Shown here: positions 44,132 to 52,855 of the stretch, piece after piece
How positions within the stretch are numbered: position 1 is the stretch's first letter
How the letters are laid out: each line of letters starts with the position of its first letter
Assembly (NCBI GenBank): GCA_037190145.1
Contig: JBBCJU010000003.1
Location: 186,001-250,000, forward strand
Reading direction: 5' to 3'
From: 55-13 sp037190145
GTDB taxonomy: Bacteria; Armatimonadota; Fimbriimonadia; Fimbriimonadales; Fimbriimonadaceae
Length of the DNA stretch: 64,000 nt
Translations under genes and position numbers: made by a program
Notes under the pieces: model-generated
The model's input: the letters and a program-made list of their open reading frames with translations, nothing else
Told to the model about the DNA's origin: nothing
The model's database searches: none

Positions 44132-44160
44132 ATTATAGGATGGTTACCGATAAATGGCTA
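44132..44160 (-). promoter_or_regulatory. Promoter of the DUF1592-DUF1552 operon
   Basis: On the minus strand TAGCCA (44155-44160) and TATAAT (44132-44137) are separated by 17 bases. The predicted start is about 34 bases before the TTG start codon, which leaves room for the GGAGG site. Confidence 0.6.
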
Positions 44161-44193
44161 ATCTGAATGTCAACATCTACCGTAAGACACCTT

Positions 44194-45858
44194 TTACTTC
44201 TTAACGGCTAACCCTCTCAAACGTTCCCCAATTAATTTGATTGGGATTGGACCACTTTGCAGAATTGCGTCATGAAAATCACGGTAGGACATGCGGTTGC
44301 TCTTCACCAATTCTCGCTCTAAGTCTCTTATCTGTAAGCCACCAATCATGTATGCGCATTGATACAGCGGAGAATAATCCCCTCCGATGAACCTCCTCAC
44401 TTCGGAAGTAGCGGTGAAACGCTCGTGATTCACCCTATCCACCAGAAAATCAATCATTTCTAGAGGCTTCATCTGTCCCAGATGGAATTTCATGGAAACG
44501 ATAATCCTTGCGCAGCGATGCATACGCCAGAAGAGCATTCCGATCCTATCTTCTGGACCTCTTGCAAACTTCTGGTCCCATAAAAGCATCTCCCAATAAA
44601 GGGCCCAGCCTTCTACCAGGAAAGGAGTCGAAAAAATTTGCCGGTGGGAGTTGTAACGCTTGGCCATATAGCCTTGCAGATGATGGCCAGGAATCAGTTC
44701 GTGATGCGTAATCGCGCGTGTAAAGTGCTCATTGTTCCCCCGTAGGCTCATCACCTTTGTTTCATGATCTTGAGTAGAAAGAGGGTAGGACACGCCCATC
44801 TTCTGCCCCATGTAGACTGCGAAAGGCAGAGTCTTCTGAGTTTCTTGGCCCAGCATTTCTACTCTCCAAGTCTCTTTACAGAGAGGTTCAATCGTCACGA
44901 GGTTTCGATCTTCAAGAAACTTGATTGCTTCCCTTGCCTGCTTAGCCACAAGTTGATCCTGTTCGCCAGGAGGCACACTGGCTTCCTTAACTTTCTCCAT
45001 CGCTTGCTTCCAGTCGTCGCCAAAGCCCATCTCACGACTTGCTTTTCTAATCTCAGCCTCGCACCATGCAAACTCTCGATCTGCCATCGCCAGCAGATCC
45101 TCTGGAGTGCGGTCTAGCAGTTCGCCCGCCATATCTACCATCAGGGCATCACGACCAATAGGGTCTCCGATCAGTGGTGCATCTTCACCTTCTCGGTAAC
45201 CTACAATTCGCTCCTTTAGAAACTTGGAATAGTCCCGCATACTGGCTAGTAGCGACTCATAAGGCTTTTTCACCCACCAACTAAAAAGAGGGTGGAATCC
45301 ATCGTATTGACCAAACCAAAAACTTAATGTAGACACTAGCTGATCGAGACGTTTTGCACTACGGTCCACAATAACCGGTGAAGGGGTGTTTTTTGCTTCT
45401 ATCTGCTTCTGAACGCTTGCCTTAGAATCCTTCACCTGCTTGTCTAACTTAGACAAGAGAACAGCAACCTTCTCTGGATCCACTTTCTCCATTCTCCGAC
45501 GTTGAAGCTCTAAGTCCAAGACAGTCTTTGCAAAGGGCAGCAACGTATCTGTCTCCGCCGCCTTCTTTCTCTCAAAACCTAACTGCTCACGACGATACCG
45601 AAGCAGGTTTTCGCTTAGTTGGTAGTCGATACTCTCTTCAAGATTCCTCTTAAGGCTGGAGAACTTTGCAAGCTCTTTCTGAGACTCAGAGTAGAACCGA
45701 TCAAGCCGATCAAAGCTATCGTCAGACGATGCCAAATTGAAGAACCTCCCAACTTCGCTTAAGTCAGTGCTCAGGCGCTGAACATAAGGAAGTAAGCGGT
45801 TTTCCGGAGACGGAGTCGATAGAACAAAAAACGCGACTGCCGATGCAATAGCGGACAT
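44194..45858 (-). CDS. DUF885-family metallopeptidase-like protein
   Basis: A 554-residue DUF885 protein. A hydrophobic start suggests export. The zinc motif HHELIPGHHLQ (HExxxGH type) and the downstream glutamate in VEGWALYWEMLLW are the two halves of the predicted zincin site. Other family marks are the DLEREL/RFIGGDYSPLYQCAYMIGG segment near the C-terminus. The N-terminal third is helical with coiled-coil character. These proteins are predicted carboxypeptidase-like hydrolases. The gene is monocistronic and divergent from the CPPC thioredoxin-like gene. Confidence 0.9.
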   Translation of the reverse strand: MSAIASAVAFFVLSTPSPENRLLPYVQRLSTDLSEVGRFFNLASSDDSFDRLDRFYSESQKELAKFSSLKRNLEESIDYQLSENLLRYRREQLGFERKKAAETDTLLPFAKTVLDLELQRRRMEKVDPEKVAVLLSKLDKQVKDSKASVQKQIEAKNTPSPVIVDRSAKRLDQLVSTLSFWFGQYDGFHPLFSWWVKKPYESLLASMRDYSKFLKERIVGYREGEDAPLIGDPIGRDALMVDMAGELLDRTPEDLLAMADREFAWCEAEIRKASREMGFGDDWKQAMEKVKEASVPPGEQDQLVAKQAREAIKFLEDRNLVTIEPLCKETWRVEMLGQETQKTLPFAVYMGQKMGVSYPLSTQDHETKVMSLRGNNEHFTRAITHHELIPGHHLQGYMAKRYNSHRQIFSTPFLVEGWALYWEMLLWDQKFARGPEDRIGMLFWRMHRCARIIVSMKFHLGQMKPLEMIDFLVDRVNHERFTATSEVRRFIGGDYSPLYQCAYMIGGLQIRDLERELVKSNRMSYRDFHDAILQSGPIPIKLIGERLRGLAVKK

Positions 45859-45977
45859 GAAGCCATTCTAGCTGACGAGGTGGGAACCTTTTTTAAAGGA
45901 ACCGCATTTGCATTATCAAGAGTAGAATGGATTGGCGAATTGGATTCGCCAATGACAATGCTGCCGGAGGGAAATTC

Positions 45978-46544
45978 ATGATTAAGAAAATGCTTGGCGC
46001 CGCCGTTCTTGCGGCCGCCGTTACTGTAAGCGCATTCGCATTCACTGGGAAGGTTGATTCTGGACTGAAAGTCGGTGAGATGGTCTCTGCTTTCCATCCT
46101 AATCACATAAGCGGTCCCCATAAGGGCACCGATGCATGCCCGCCCTGCACCTATGGCAATTCGCCCCAAGTTCAAGTTTGGGTAAATGGCGATGACAGCA
46201 AAAATGTTGAGGCCATTGCCAAGCTTTTGGAGAAGCGAGTCGGTGAGTGGAAGACGTCAAAGGTGAAAGCATTCATGATCTTTGTGACGGATGGTGCCAA
46301 CAAGACGGCTACCACTAAGAAGATTGAAGATATTGTCGCAAAGTCTGGTGCCAAGATTCCCATGGCCTGGATTGATAAGGGCAACGATGCACTTAAAGAC
46401 TATAAAGTCAACGCTGCTAACGATGTAAAGAACACGGTTATGGTCTACAAGGGCCGAACCATCACTACGAAGTTTGTGAACCTCAAAGCCGATCAAAAAG
46501 GACTTGCTGAGCTCAACACCGCAATTGACGGAATCGTTAAGTAA
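45978..46544 (+). CDS. Exported thioredoxin-fold protein with CPPC motif
   Basis: A 188-residue protein with a clean signal peptide (about 1-22) and GGAGG seven bases before the ATG. The redox motif is ACPPCTYGN (Cys54, Cys57), set in a thioredoxin-like fold similar to redoxin relatives in Planctomycetota, where the motif follows a GPHKG loop. Downstream there is VFVTDGANKTATTKK-type helix-strand sequence and a tail VKNTVMVYKGRTITTKFVNL. It is probably periplasmic; the partner is unknown. A strong terminator follows. Confidence 0.75.
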   Translation: MIKKMLGAAVLAAAVTVSAFAFTGKVDSGLKVGEMVSAFHPNHISGPHKGTDACPPCTYGNSPQVQVWVNGDDSKNVEAIAKLLEKRVGEWKTSKVKAFMIFVTDGANKTATTKKIEDIVAKSGAKIPMAWIDKGNDALKDYKVNAANDVKNTVMVYKGRTITTKFVNLKADQKGLAELNTAIDGIVK

Positions 46545-46560
46545 ACGAAACCAACCTCAC

Positions 46561-46604
46561 AAAATGATGCCTTACTCAACCGTTGTTGAGTAAGGCATCA
46601 TTTT
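46561..46604 (+). terminator. Intrinsic terminator after the CPPC protein gene
   Basis: A perfect 20-base-pair stem (GATGCCTTACTCAAC/GTTGAGTAAGGCATC core) with a CGTT loop and a run of six T at its end. It lies 17 bases after the stop codon. Confidence 0.95.
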
Positions 46605-46744
46605 TTGGAGCGATCACGTATTTCGAATGCAAACGATATGTAAGAGAAGCAGAACGAATAATCTGAGATGATTTCCACATGCATGAATAGGCTAGATTAA
46701 AGCTATTGCAGATAAGTATAGAAGATGTGAGCTAGTTTGGTTGC

Positions 46745-47815
46745 CTATCTTCCAGCCATCAGCATTTGCTCTGCAGGAGTTATGAAAAAGCCTTTTTTGA
46801 GTAGCTGATAACTGTCTTGCATAATGGCCTCCATACTATAGCCTGGTGTGCTGGGATCCCGGGAGCCATCTTCACGGATCACAGTACAGACGAAGCTACC
46901 AATCGCTCCAACTTCAATGTAACAAGCATATGGACGTTTCATCTGTATAAGTTTGGTTGGCGAAGCTCCCTGCCCTCGGCCCAAGTGATCTCCTGATTTT
47001 GCCAGGATGATCTGGAGAGTCCCAATTGGCGATTGTTTTCCATTTACTTTCTTCAACTCAAACTGAAAGATGCGTTTGGGTTTGCCCTTGACCTTTTTCC
47101 AATAAGTGAAATAGCTTCCCTGCTCCAGGCCCATATCAAAAATGACCTCATCCGCCTTTCCCACAGGCCACATGACAGAGGTGTGCTCCACCATGGTCAT
47201 AGATTTGTAACCTGTGTAAGGCACATAGTTTCGGTCCGGGCCGTCGGTGTTGAGGATGGCCACAAAGAAATCGCGCCGTTCTTGACCCAGCTTTTTATTG
47301 ATCACTCCGATATTGCGAGTTGGACCGTAGGCTTGGGTGAGTTTGTCTAGCTCCTTTTCTGGATTTGCAAGGATATTGGCCATGCGTTCCAATAAGTAGC
47401 CTGTCGGGGTCCGTTTGGTATAAGGAACGATCTTCCATTCCCCTTCTACCAATTGCAAAGGCACAATCTCCTTGTCAGCGGTTCCAGCGTACATGTTTCC
47501 CTTCTCTTTTGCGGTGTAGCTTGCAACAACCGTCGCACGATCTCCATCAACCTTCACCTCTCTGACTTTCAGGTCGAACTGAACGTAGACAACAGCTCGC
47601 TCTTGATCATCTCCACGAAGCTTGCTGAAATCAAATTCAGGCTTTCCTCCTACAACAAGTCGAGCCATTGCAGAAAAGTCATCCTTGGCAAGGGCTCTTG
47701 CAAAAGCCTTAACTGTGTCTTCGGGCTTAGTTTGCGGTTGATTCCCCAAAAATGCAGAGAGCCCGATAGCCAAACTGAGGGCACCTATGATGAGAGCAAC
47801 GCGCAATCGAAGCAT
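46745..47815 (-). CDS. Exported hypothetical protein with NTF2-like N-terminal domain
   Basis: A 356-residue protein. After a membrane or signal segment (about 4-22) comes a stretch typical of NTF2/DUF4878-like domains (DTVKAFARALAKDDFSAMAR, then AVVYVQFDLKVREVKVDGDR). The rest is beta-rich and unassigned (VPYTGYKSMTMVEHTSVMWP; VIFDMGLEQGSYFTYWKKVK). The last 60 residues are mixed. The preferred start is ATG 47815; a TTG at 47824 is in frame. No partners are evident. Confidence 0.65.
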   Translation of the reverse strand: MLRLRVALIIGALSLAIGLSAFLGNQPQTKPEDTVKAFARALAKDDFSAMARLVVGGKPEFDFSKLRGDDQERAVVYVQFDLKVREVKVDGDRATVVASYTAKEKGNMYAGTADKEIVPLQLVEGEWKIVPYTKRTPTGYLLERMANILANPEKELDKLTQAYGPTRNIGVINKKLGQERRDFFVAILNTDGPDRNYVPYTGYKSMTMVEHTSVMWPVGKADEVIFDMGLEQGSYFTYWKKVKGKPKRIFQFELKKVNGKQSPIGTLQIILAKSGDHLGRGQGASPTKLIQMKRPYACYIEVGAIGSFVCTVIREDGSRDPSTPGYSMEAIMQDSYQLLKKGFFITPAEQMLMAGR

Positions 47816-47824
47816 GTATCTCAA

Positions 47825-48116
47825 GACGCATAGGTTCCTTACGAGTTATCTTAGCCTTGGCATCTTTGTCACATGAGGACGGAAGAAAAACACCTGCAGC
47901 TTGTGCTTCTTTACACTGGATCGCTAGCAACTAATCGGAGTGCCGCTTGCTCCGCAGTATCTAGAGTTGGAAAATCTTTGATCCACAACCAGGAAAGTGT
48001 AACGGGTTAGTTCCCTTTATGACGCATACAACAAAAGAAGATAGAAAAACGTAAATCCAATATTCAGCCAAACCGATGTGAACACGATTTGTTCCCCATA
48101 ATCTCCGCTCTATCGG
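47825..48116 (-). other. Gap of about 290 bases without a supported gene
   Basis: It lies between the DUF1579 terminator and the NTF2-like gene. A 22-codon hydrophobic frame with a GTG start (48017-48085) could encode a single membrane helix but has no support beyond its composition. Nothing else is recognised. Confidence 0.55.
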
Positions 48117-48148
48117 AAAAGGCCTCCAAATTTATGTTCTGGAGGCCA
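48117..48148 (-). terminator. Intrinsic terminator after the DUF1579 gene
   Basis: On the minus strand GGCCTCCA pairs with TGGAGGCC around an 11-base loop and is followed by TTTT. It lies about 16 bases beyond the DUF1579 stop. Confidence 0.85.
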
Positions 48149-48163
48149 CAAATTTTTCGAATA

Positions 48164-48673
48164 CTAGGCGCGTCTGTAGGTGACCTGCATAAACTGTTGC
48201 CACTCACCATTGTCGTCTTGACCAAACGAGGTCATCGTCCGGGTGTTAGCATCAATAATATCGTGAACGTCTCGGTAATTTGCTGTTTCACCTTCTGTCA
48301 CCATACTTGGGCCGACACAGTCGAGAGTCATTTTCTTACCGTCTTCGCTTAAAGTTCCCTTGTAGTTCCAGAGGTGCGAGGACATGTTGGCAATCCAGAA
48401 GCCTCGATACTCTTTGAAAGAGACATCATAACCTAGACCGAATTTACTCACGAACTTGCCGCCGTCAGGCATCGTACCAGTTCCTTCGGCAAAAGCCCAA
48501 AGTCCACCCAAGTTCGTAACTGTTTCCGCTCCTTCAGCGGTGGCGGTGGTTCCGTCTGGCATCATCATTTCGGCTTCGGATTTCCATTCACCAACAAGGT
48601 TTTGCAACCAATTATGTTCTTCTACTGGCTTGGTTGGGCCGGGCATATCTTGTGATTCAGGTTCTGTGCTCAT
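48164..48673 (-). CDS. DUF1579 family protein
   Basis: A 169-residue DUF1579 protein, a lipocalin-like beta-barrel family. It begins with a Pro/Glu-rich leader (STEPESQDMPGPTKPVEEHN), then HNWLQNLVGEWKSEAEMMMP, GGLWAFAEGTGTMPDGG, GYDVSFKEYRGFWIANM, and DNGEWQQFMQVTYRR. The start at 48673 has AGGAG eight bases upstream. It is cytoplasmic (no signal) and its ligand or reaction is unknown. It follows the FG-GAP gene on the same strand with a 64-base gap. Confidence 0.88.
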   Translation of the reverse strand: MSTEPESQDMPGPTKPVEEHNWLQNLVGEWKSEAEMMMPDGTTATAEGAETVTNLGGLWAFAEGTGTMPDGGKFVSKFGLGYDVSFKEYRGFWIANMSSHLWNYKGTLSEDGKKMTLDCVGPSMVTEGETANYRDVHDIIDANTRTMTSFGQDDNGEWQQFMQVTYRRA

Positions 48674-48737
48674 TCCATATCTCCTCGCATCTTTGACGCC
48701 AAAGAAAGCTTTGTTTGGCGACCATACCAGATGAATT

Positions 48738-49868
48738 TTACTTTTCTTGCACAAAAAGAAAAACGCCGTTTTTGTTCGCTGAAATCACATCCAGCAAACC
48801 ATCACCGGTCGCGTCCTTCACTACAAACAAGGTTCCAGCCCCCGAATCCTCATCAATGATATGCCGAGTCCACTTTGGACCCTCCTTGGTTTGCTCAAGC
48901 TCGTACCTAACAACCCAGTGTGGTTCTTCAGATCCTACATCAACCCCTGGCGCATGTCCCCACTTCCGCTTCCCCGTGATAAGGTTCCAGCGCTTCTCTT
49001 TGCCTAATTGAACTAGGCAAGCTGAATGAGTGACGGAGATTGTGTTGTCAATCTGGCGTCGAACAAACTTCCCTTCACCCATATTTTCATGCCACCAGAC
49101 TCCCCTGGCATGGGCTGAAGTCGTGAGGATATCAACTAACTTATCTTGGTTAACATCCAGGGGAAGCATTTGAGCACAGTCCGGTCCTAAATCAGCTTTC
49201 ACAAATGTCCAAGGACTTCGACGTGGTTCACGCGGAGAAACATAATATCCATCTTTGGTGATGATTTCATTACGTCCGTCGCCATCAACGTCGGCAACAC
49301 CTAAACCATGAGAATATCGGTGTGAACCGGCTCCTTTATGCTCACTAACTGGATAACGAATCCATTCCTGGGTGGGATCGGGACCAGGTTCAAACCAAGC
49401 AAGCGTAGAGTCATCGTATCCCATAACAAGTACGTTCTTCCCATTTCCCAGAAGGTCTCCATAGAAGATGCTTTCGTTGCAGGCAGAGGGCCAGATCAGA
49501 TGCTCTTTCCAAGGCCCCGCCTTACCTTTGGGGTTTTCACGCCATGTAGCCCTTTCTCCTGGCATTCCAATGAGGATCTGATCCACCCAACCGTCCTTGT
49601 TGACATCTTCTGCCCAGCTAAGGAAACAGTTGCTGAATTGATGACGCGGGTCTAGCTTTGCAACCGGCGCGATTTCATGTGGTTTCCAACTTGGGGCCTC
49701 ATACCAAACGTTGCCGGCGATGATATCAACCTTCCCATCTCGATTAACATCGCCAACAGCAACACTCTCTGCAACGAATCGGGTGTCAAGAACGTGTTTT
49801 TTGAACCTAATGTCGTTAGTTTGGACAGGCGTAACGAGCAAGGCGAGCGCGACAGTAAGATTAAGCAT
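48738..49868 (-). CDS. Secreted FG-GAP/VCBS-repeat protein
   Basis: A 376-residue exported beta-propeller. After a signal peptide (about 1-17), repeated units contain the calcium-binding DxNxDGxxD loop: VGDVNRDGKVDIIAGNVWYE, DVNKDGWVDQILIG, VADVDGDGRNEIITKDG, DVNQDKLVDILTTS, DATGDGLLDVISANK. At least six blades are visible. A GGAAGG site precedes the ATG. Such proteins are usually surface binders. It follows the DUF4265 gene with a 21-base gap and may form a three-gene transcript with DUF4265 and DUF1579. Confidence 0.88.
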   Translation of the reverse strand: MLNLTVALALLVTPVQTNDIRFKKHVLDTRFVAESVAVGDVNRDGKVDIIAGNVWYEAPSWKPHEIAPVAKLDPRHQFSNCFLSWAEDVNKDGWVDQILIGMPGERATWRENPKGKAGPWKEHLIWPSACNESIFYGDLLGNGKNVLVMGYDDSTLAWFEPGPDPTQEWIRYPVSEHKGAGSHRYSHGLGVADVDGDGRNEIITKDGYYVSPREPRRSPWTFVKADLGPDCAQMLPLDVNQDKLVDILTTSAHARGVWWHENMGEGKFVRRQIDNTISVTHSACLVQLGKEKRWNLITGKRKWGHAPGVDVGSEEPHWVVRYELEQTKEGPKWTRHIIDEDSGAGTLFVVKDATGDGLLDVISANKNGVFLFVQEK

Positions 49869-49889
49869 AGAAAACCTTCCGAAGTAAGC

Positions 49890-50309
49890 TTACTCGTCTT
49901 CTGAATACTCTGGATCCCCGTTTTCCCACATCAGCTCGTGTTGGTTAAGAAATGATGTGACCGTCTCCCAATCCACTTCCGGAGGAATATTAATACTTAT
50001 CATTCTTGGGGCAAAACCTTCGTAGTCACATCCAAGAGCTTTGATCCCATCCAAGACCGGGATAAAACCGTCCTCGTGAATCTCAGGTCTTTCTGAATAA
50101 ACCCTTATCGTTCGATTGCCACTCTTCCCGATCAGTTTGGTAAACCTCAGCATTGCGGTATCTGCCATAGCCTCGGCTTCCACAGTGTCGTCACAAGAGA
50201 TTCCGTAGATAAAAAACGGGTTATTGTTGAGACGATAACGATTCAAACCAACTTTTTCTGCCCACAGTGATTCCTGGGCATCTTCAATTTCAAAGAGGAT
50301 CTTTTCCAT
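49890..50309 (-). CDS. DUF4265-like protein
   Basis: A 139-residue cytoplasmic protein that fits DUF4265: EDAQESLWAEKVGLNRYRLN, then NNPFFIYGISCDDTVEAEAM, and a basic strand NRTIRVYSER. The end is acidic (ENGDPEYSEDE). There is no signal peptide, and no function is known for the family. It is probably the first gene of a unit with the FG-GAP and DUF1579 genes. Confidence 0.82.
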   Translation of the reverse strand: MEKILFEIEDAQESLWAEKVGLNRYRLNNNPFFIYGISCDDTVEAEAMADTAMLRFTKLIGKSGNRTIRVYSERPEIHEDGFIPVLDGIKALGCDYEGFAPRMISINIPPEVDWETVTSFLNQHELMWENGDPEYSEDE

Positions 50310-50388
50310 GCTTTAGCATAGTGATTTTAGCCAGTCTTGATAAAGATTGCCAAAGCCATAGCCACGATCAAAAAGCGGTATTCACAAC

Positions 50389-51033
50389 ATGATATTCTAT
50401 GGGAGTCTAGGGCCATTCCTACTTCTTCTAATGCTTAACCAAGAAACCATTCGTACCATTCTTTTGCGTGCTCAAGAGATTGATCGGGAGTCTCATGTTG
50501 ATCCTCAAAACGATCCAAAGTTCGCCAGCTTGGTTTCGGCAGCGGACGAGGCAGGTATCAACAAAGACTCTGTTATTCAAGCCTTGCGAGAGCGAGTCGC
50601 CATTCTCTCAGCAGAGCCTGAAATTGGAGACAAAGTGTTTGCGCTTAGTGTCGATGGCGACTATCACTTAGCTAAATTCCTTGGGGAGTCTGGCGAGTAT
50701 TCTTCGGTTGAGTTCTATGGTGGCGGAACGGCGAAAATCCTTTCCACAATGATCAAACCCTTTCAAATGATTCCAGGTGCTGAAGTACAAGTTCCGTGGG
50801 ATCGTAAAAAATGGGTCTCTGGGAAGGTGATTGATCTGGATGAGGAGAACAAATGGTTGTATGTAGAAGTTGATGGAATATCGCGCTATATCGACTACGA
50901 CAAAGTGCGAATACTGCAAACAACTCAACCATTAAGATCTTTAAAACTTAATTACTTGAAAGATCGCATTCTCCTCATTTTGAGCTCGGCCACGGTAGGT
51001 GCTCTCTTAATGTGGCTATCCCAGCGACTATAG
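50389..51033 (+). CDS. Hypothetical protein with N-terminal helical domain and C-terminal membrane span
   Basis: A 214-residue protein. From the internal ATG at 50431 it starts LNQETIRTILLRAQEIDRES, a helical module with IIxRAxEI spacing that also opens the protein at 58188. A central beta region (KVFALSVDGDYHLAKFLGES; KKWVSGKVIDLDEENKWLYV) looks like SH3/Tudor-type barrels. A single span near the end (ILLILSSATVGALLMWL) makes it tail-anchored. Start 50389 adds a hydrophobic segment; 50431 gives a better soluble N-terminus, and neither has a clear ribosome-binding site. Confidence 0.6.
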   Translation: MIFYGSLGPFLLLLMLNQETIRTILLRAQEIDRESHVDPQNDPKFASLVSAADEAGINKDSVIQALRERVAILSAEPEIGDKVFALSVDGDYHLAKFLGESGEYSSVEFYGGGTAKILSTMIKPFQMIPGAEVQVPWDRKKWVSGKVIDLDEENKWLYVEVDGISRYIDYDKVRILQTTQPLRSLKLNYLKDRILLILSSATVGALLMWLSQRL

Positions 51034-51136
51034 TGTACAAATCTGGAGTTCCGGTAAAACGCTCTTTAAGCAGTTACAACTACCAACCTCTTTCTTGCAG
51101 TTTATACGTCGCCCCCAAATGTATCCAACTCACCAT

Positions 51137-51871
51137 CTAGGGCACGGGTTGAGCTTCACGCAAAGTGAGCCAATAGCTGGCATCCCCGGATTCAAGAGGT
51201 CCATATCTGACGACAATCGTTGTTCCATCATTTGAATATGCTGGATTGTGGCTCTGGAAGTTTCCAGCTGATAGAATCATGGCGTCTGACAGGGTCCCAT
51301 CCGATTCAAACTTTCCAGTAAAGACTCCATCAGGTAAGAATGAGCCCCCGCCGTCACAATTAGCCACAAGACTCCCGCTTGCATCAACCGTAGCAGTCAC
51401 GGTTGCAAAGCTTCGTACTCTTCCTTCGGTTACCACAAGCATCTCTCCAACCCAGTTCCCCTCTGCGGGAATAGATACGCTTGAACCCAAGACGGGCAGT
51501 TGCGCTGGACTTAGTTCTCCTGTAGCCGTTACACCAGAACCGTTACTAAAAGTAAAGCTAAAACCGTCGTTTAACTTAGTGACAGATAAATCACCGGTCA
51601 CTGTTGCTGTCCCGATAATACTGGCTCCCTCTGATGTTGACCGAACAGATACATAGTAGTCCCCAGACTTTGCTTCACCCGCCAAATTTGTTGGATTCAC
51701 ATAATCTATAAACATAGGAGCAGAACCGTTGATCCAGCCATCGCTAGAGATGCTAAAGGTTCCTCGGTAAAATCCAGGTTCGATAGAGGAGCTTCGAGAA
51801 GAAGAACCTGACCCACCACAGCCAAGAGCCAAGGCTACGACACCAAGAAGACAAAACCGTCCAACTTTCAT
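51137..51871 (-). CDS. Lipoprotein, 244 aa, family unknown
   Basis: The start at 51871 gives MKVGRFCLLGVVALALGCGG with a lipobox (ALGC, Cys18). A Gly/Ser linker of about 14 residues follows, then a beta-rich domain (FYRGTFSISSDGWINGSAP; TATVTGDLSVTKLNDGFSF; SFATVTATVDASGSLVANCD). The body resembles generic barrel-like lipoproteins that read as repeated beta strands. An upstream frame start at 51928 gives a polar N-terminus and is unlikely. No function is assigned. It diverges from the APH-like gene at 51927. Confidence 0.72.
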   Translation of the reverse strand: MKVGRFCLLGVVALALGCGGSGSSSRSSSIEPGFYRGTFSISSDGWINGSAPMFIDYVNPTNLAGEAKSGDYYVSVRSTSEGASIIGTATVTGDLSVTKLNDGFSFTFSNGSGVTATGELSPAQLPVLGSSVSIPAEGNWVGEMLVVTEGRVRSFATVTATVDASGSLVANCDGGGSFLPDGVFTGKFESDGTLSDAMILSAGNFQSHNPAYSNDGTTIVVRYGPLESGDASYWLTLREAQPVP

Positions 51872-51926
51872 ATTCCTTTGACGGCAGAAATCTTCTATAA
51901 GATCGTTGCAATTATTAAGGTTGAAC

Positions 51927-52667
51927 ATGAATCAAGCCGCTGCCAAACTCGCAACAGAATGGAATTTTCAACCTAAACTTGAAATGGAAGGTGGGCACTG
52001 CTCCTATGTCTATGCAGACAATACAAAGGTCTTAAAATTCCCATGGCGAGGAGAAGAACAAACCTTTGGCTACCAAGCCACTCTTCGTCTACAAGAATGC
52101 GGAGGACCAAGGGTCTATGCTTCCGATGAATCAACGGGCGCCATATTGATGGAAAGAATCCTTCCCGGCACCACCTTAGGAGACAGCTCTATTGATGAAG
52201 ATGAAGCTCGCCAAATTTGTCGCGATCTCATCATCAATATTCAAAGCAATGTTGCTCCAGACGGCTTTCTGAACCTAGCGCAATGCTATTCCTTTCAAGA
52301 CCCGGTGCTGGATAGGCTAGTTGACACAAGCCCTCAAGAAGTATTCCTCCACGGTGACCTTCACCATTTCAATATTCTGTGGAGCGACTCCAGTTCTCGC
52401 TGGGTTCCCATTGACCCAAAAGGTTTAAGAGGGGATCCAAACTTTGAACCGATCGCCTTCATGAGGAACTTGGTTCATCTGGCACCTGATCAAGATGCGC
52501 TAGAGACCCTGATTCGTAACCGCCTGGCCTACTTCTCAAGCAATCTAAACCTAGATTCGTGGAGGATCGCTGCATGGGGTTGGCTAGATCAGATGGATGG
52601 GGGAGAAAGCCGCAATGTGCCGCTCATGACAGCTTACGAACGAATCATGAAAGAGCTAGACGATTAG
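51927..52667 (+). CDS. APH(6)/hydroxyurea-phosphotransferase-like kinase
   Basis: A 246-residue antibiotic-kinase-like protein. Lys37 in TKVLKFPW is the ATP-binding lysine, the catalytic loop is LHGDLHHFNILW (residues 141-152), and the metal loop reads PIDPKGLRGDPNFE, with DPKG in place of DFG as in the aminoglycoside-6-phosphotransferase family. It is a compact full-length kinase. Chromosomal relatives often phosphorylate other substrates, so resistance is not implied. TAAGGT lies five bases before the ATG. Confidence 0.82.
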   Translation: MNQAAAKLATEWNFQPKLEMEGGHCSYVYADNTKVLKFPWRGEEQTFGYQATLRLQECGGPRVYASDESTGAILMERILPGTTLGDSSIDEDEARQICRDLIINIQSNVAPDGFLNLAQCYSFQDPVLDRLVDTSPQEVFLHGDLHHFNILWSDSSSRWVPIDPKGLRGDPNFEPIAFMRNLVHLAPDQDALETLIRNRLAYFSSNLNLDSWRIAAWGWLDQMDGGESRNVPLMTAYERIMKELDD

Positions 52668-52698
52668 CGGTAGCCGTATGTATCGAGGTTGTAATGAG

Positions 52699-52731
52699 GC
52701 CAGATGATAGAGATTCTCACGATCATCTGGC
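52699..52731 (+). other. Hairpin after the APH-like gene
   Basis: GCCAGATGAT (52699-52708) pairs perfectly with ATCATCTGGC (52722-52731) around a 13-base loop. No T-tract follows, so it may be a weak terminator or RNA-stability element. Confidence 0.45.
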
Positions 52732-52855
52732 TCCGTTGGTTAAGCGCAATCCGAATCTCTCAAGACTCTCTTTAGACCTTAAGCTTTGAAGAGTTTCTTC
52801 TTCCAAGCACAGTATTCCTGCCAAGTGACGCAGGCTTAACCATCTGGTCGTGAAA

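Noticed and set aside
47727..47930. 67-codon minus-strand frame
   Set aside because: It runs into the signal peptide region of the NTF2-like gene in another frame and has no protein-like pattern.
48017..48085. 22-codon hydrophobic frame with a GTG start
   Set aside because: A single membrane-helix-like peptide in a T-rich stretch; it lacks a clear start signal and could be chance.
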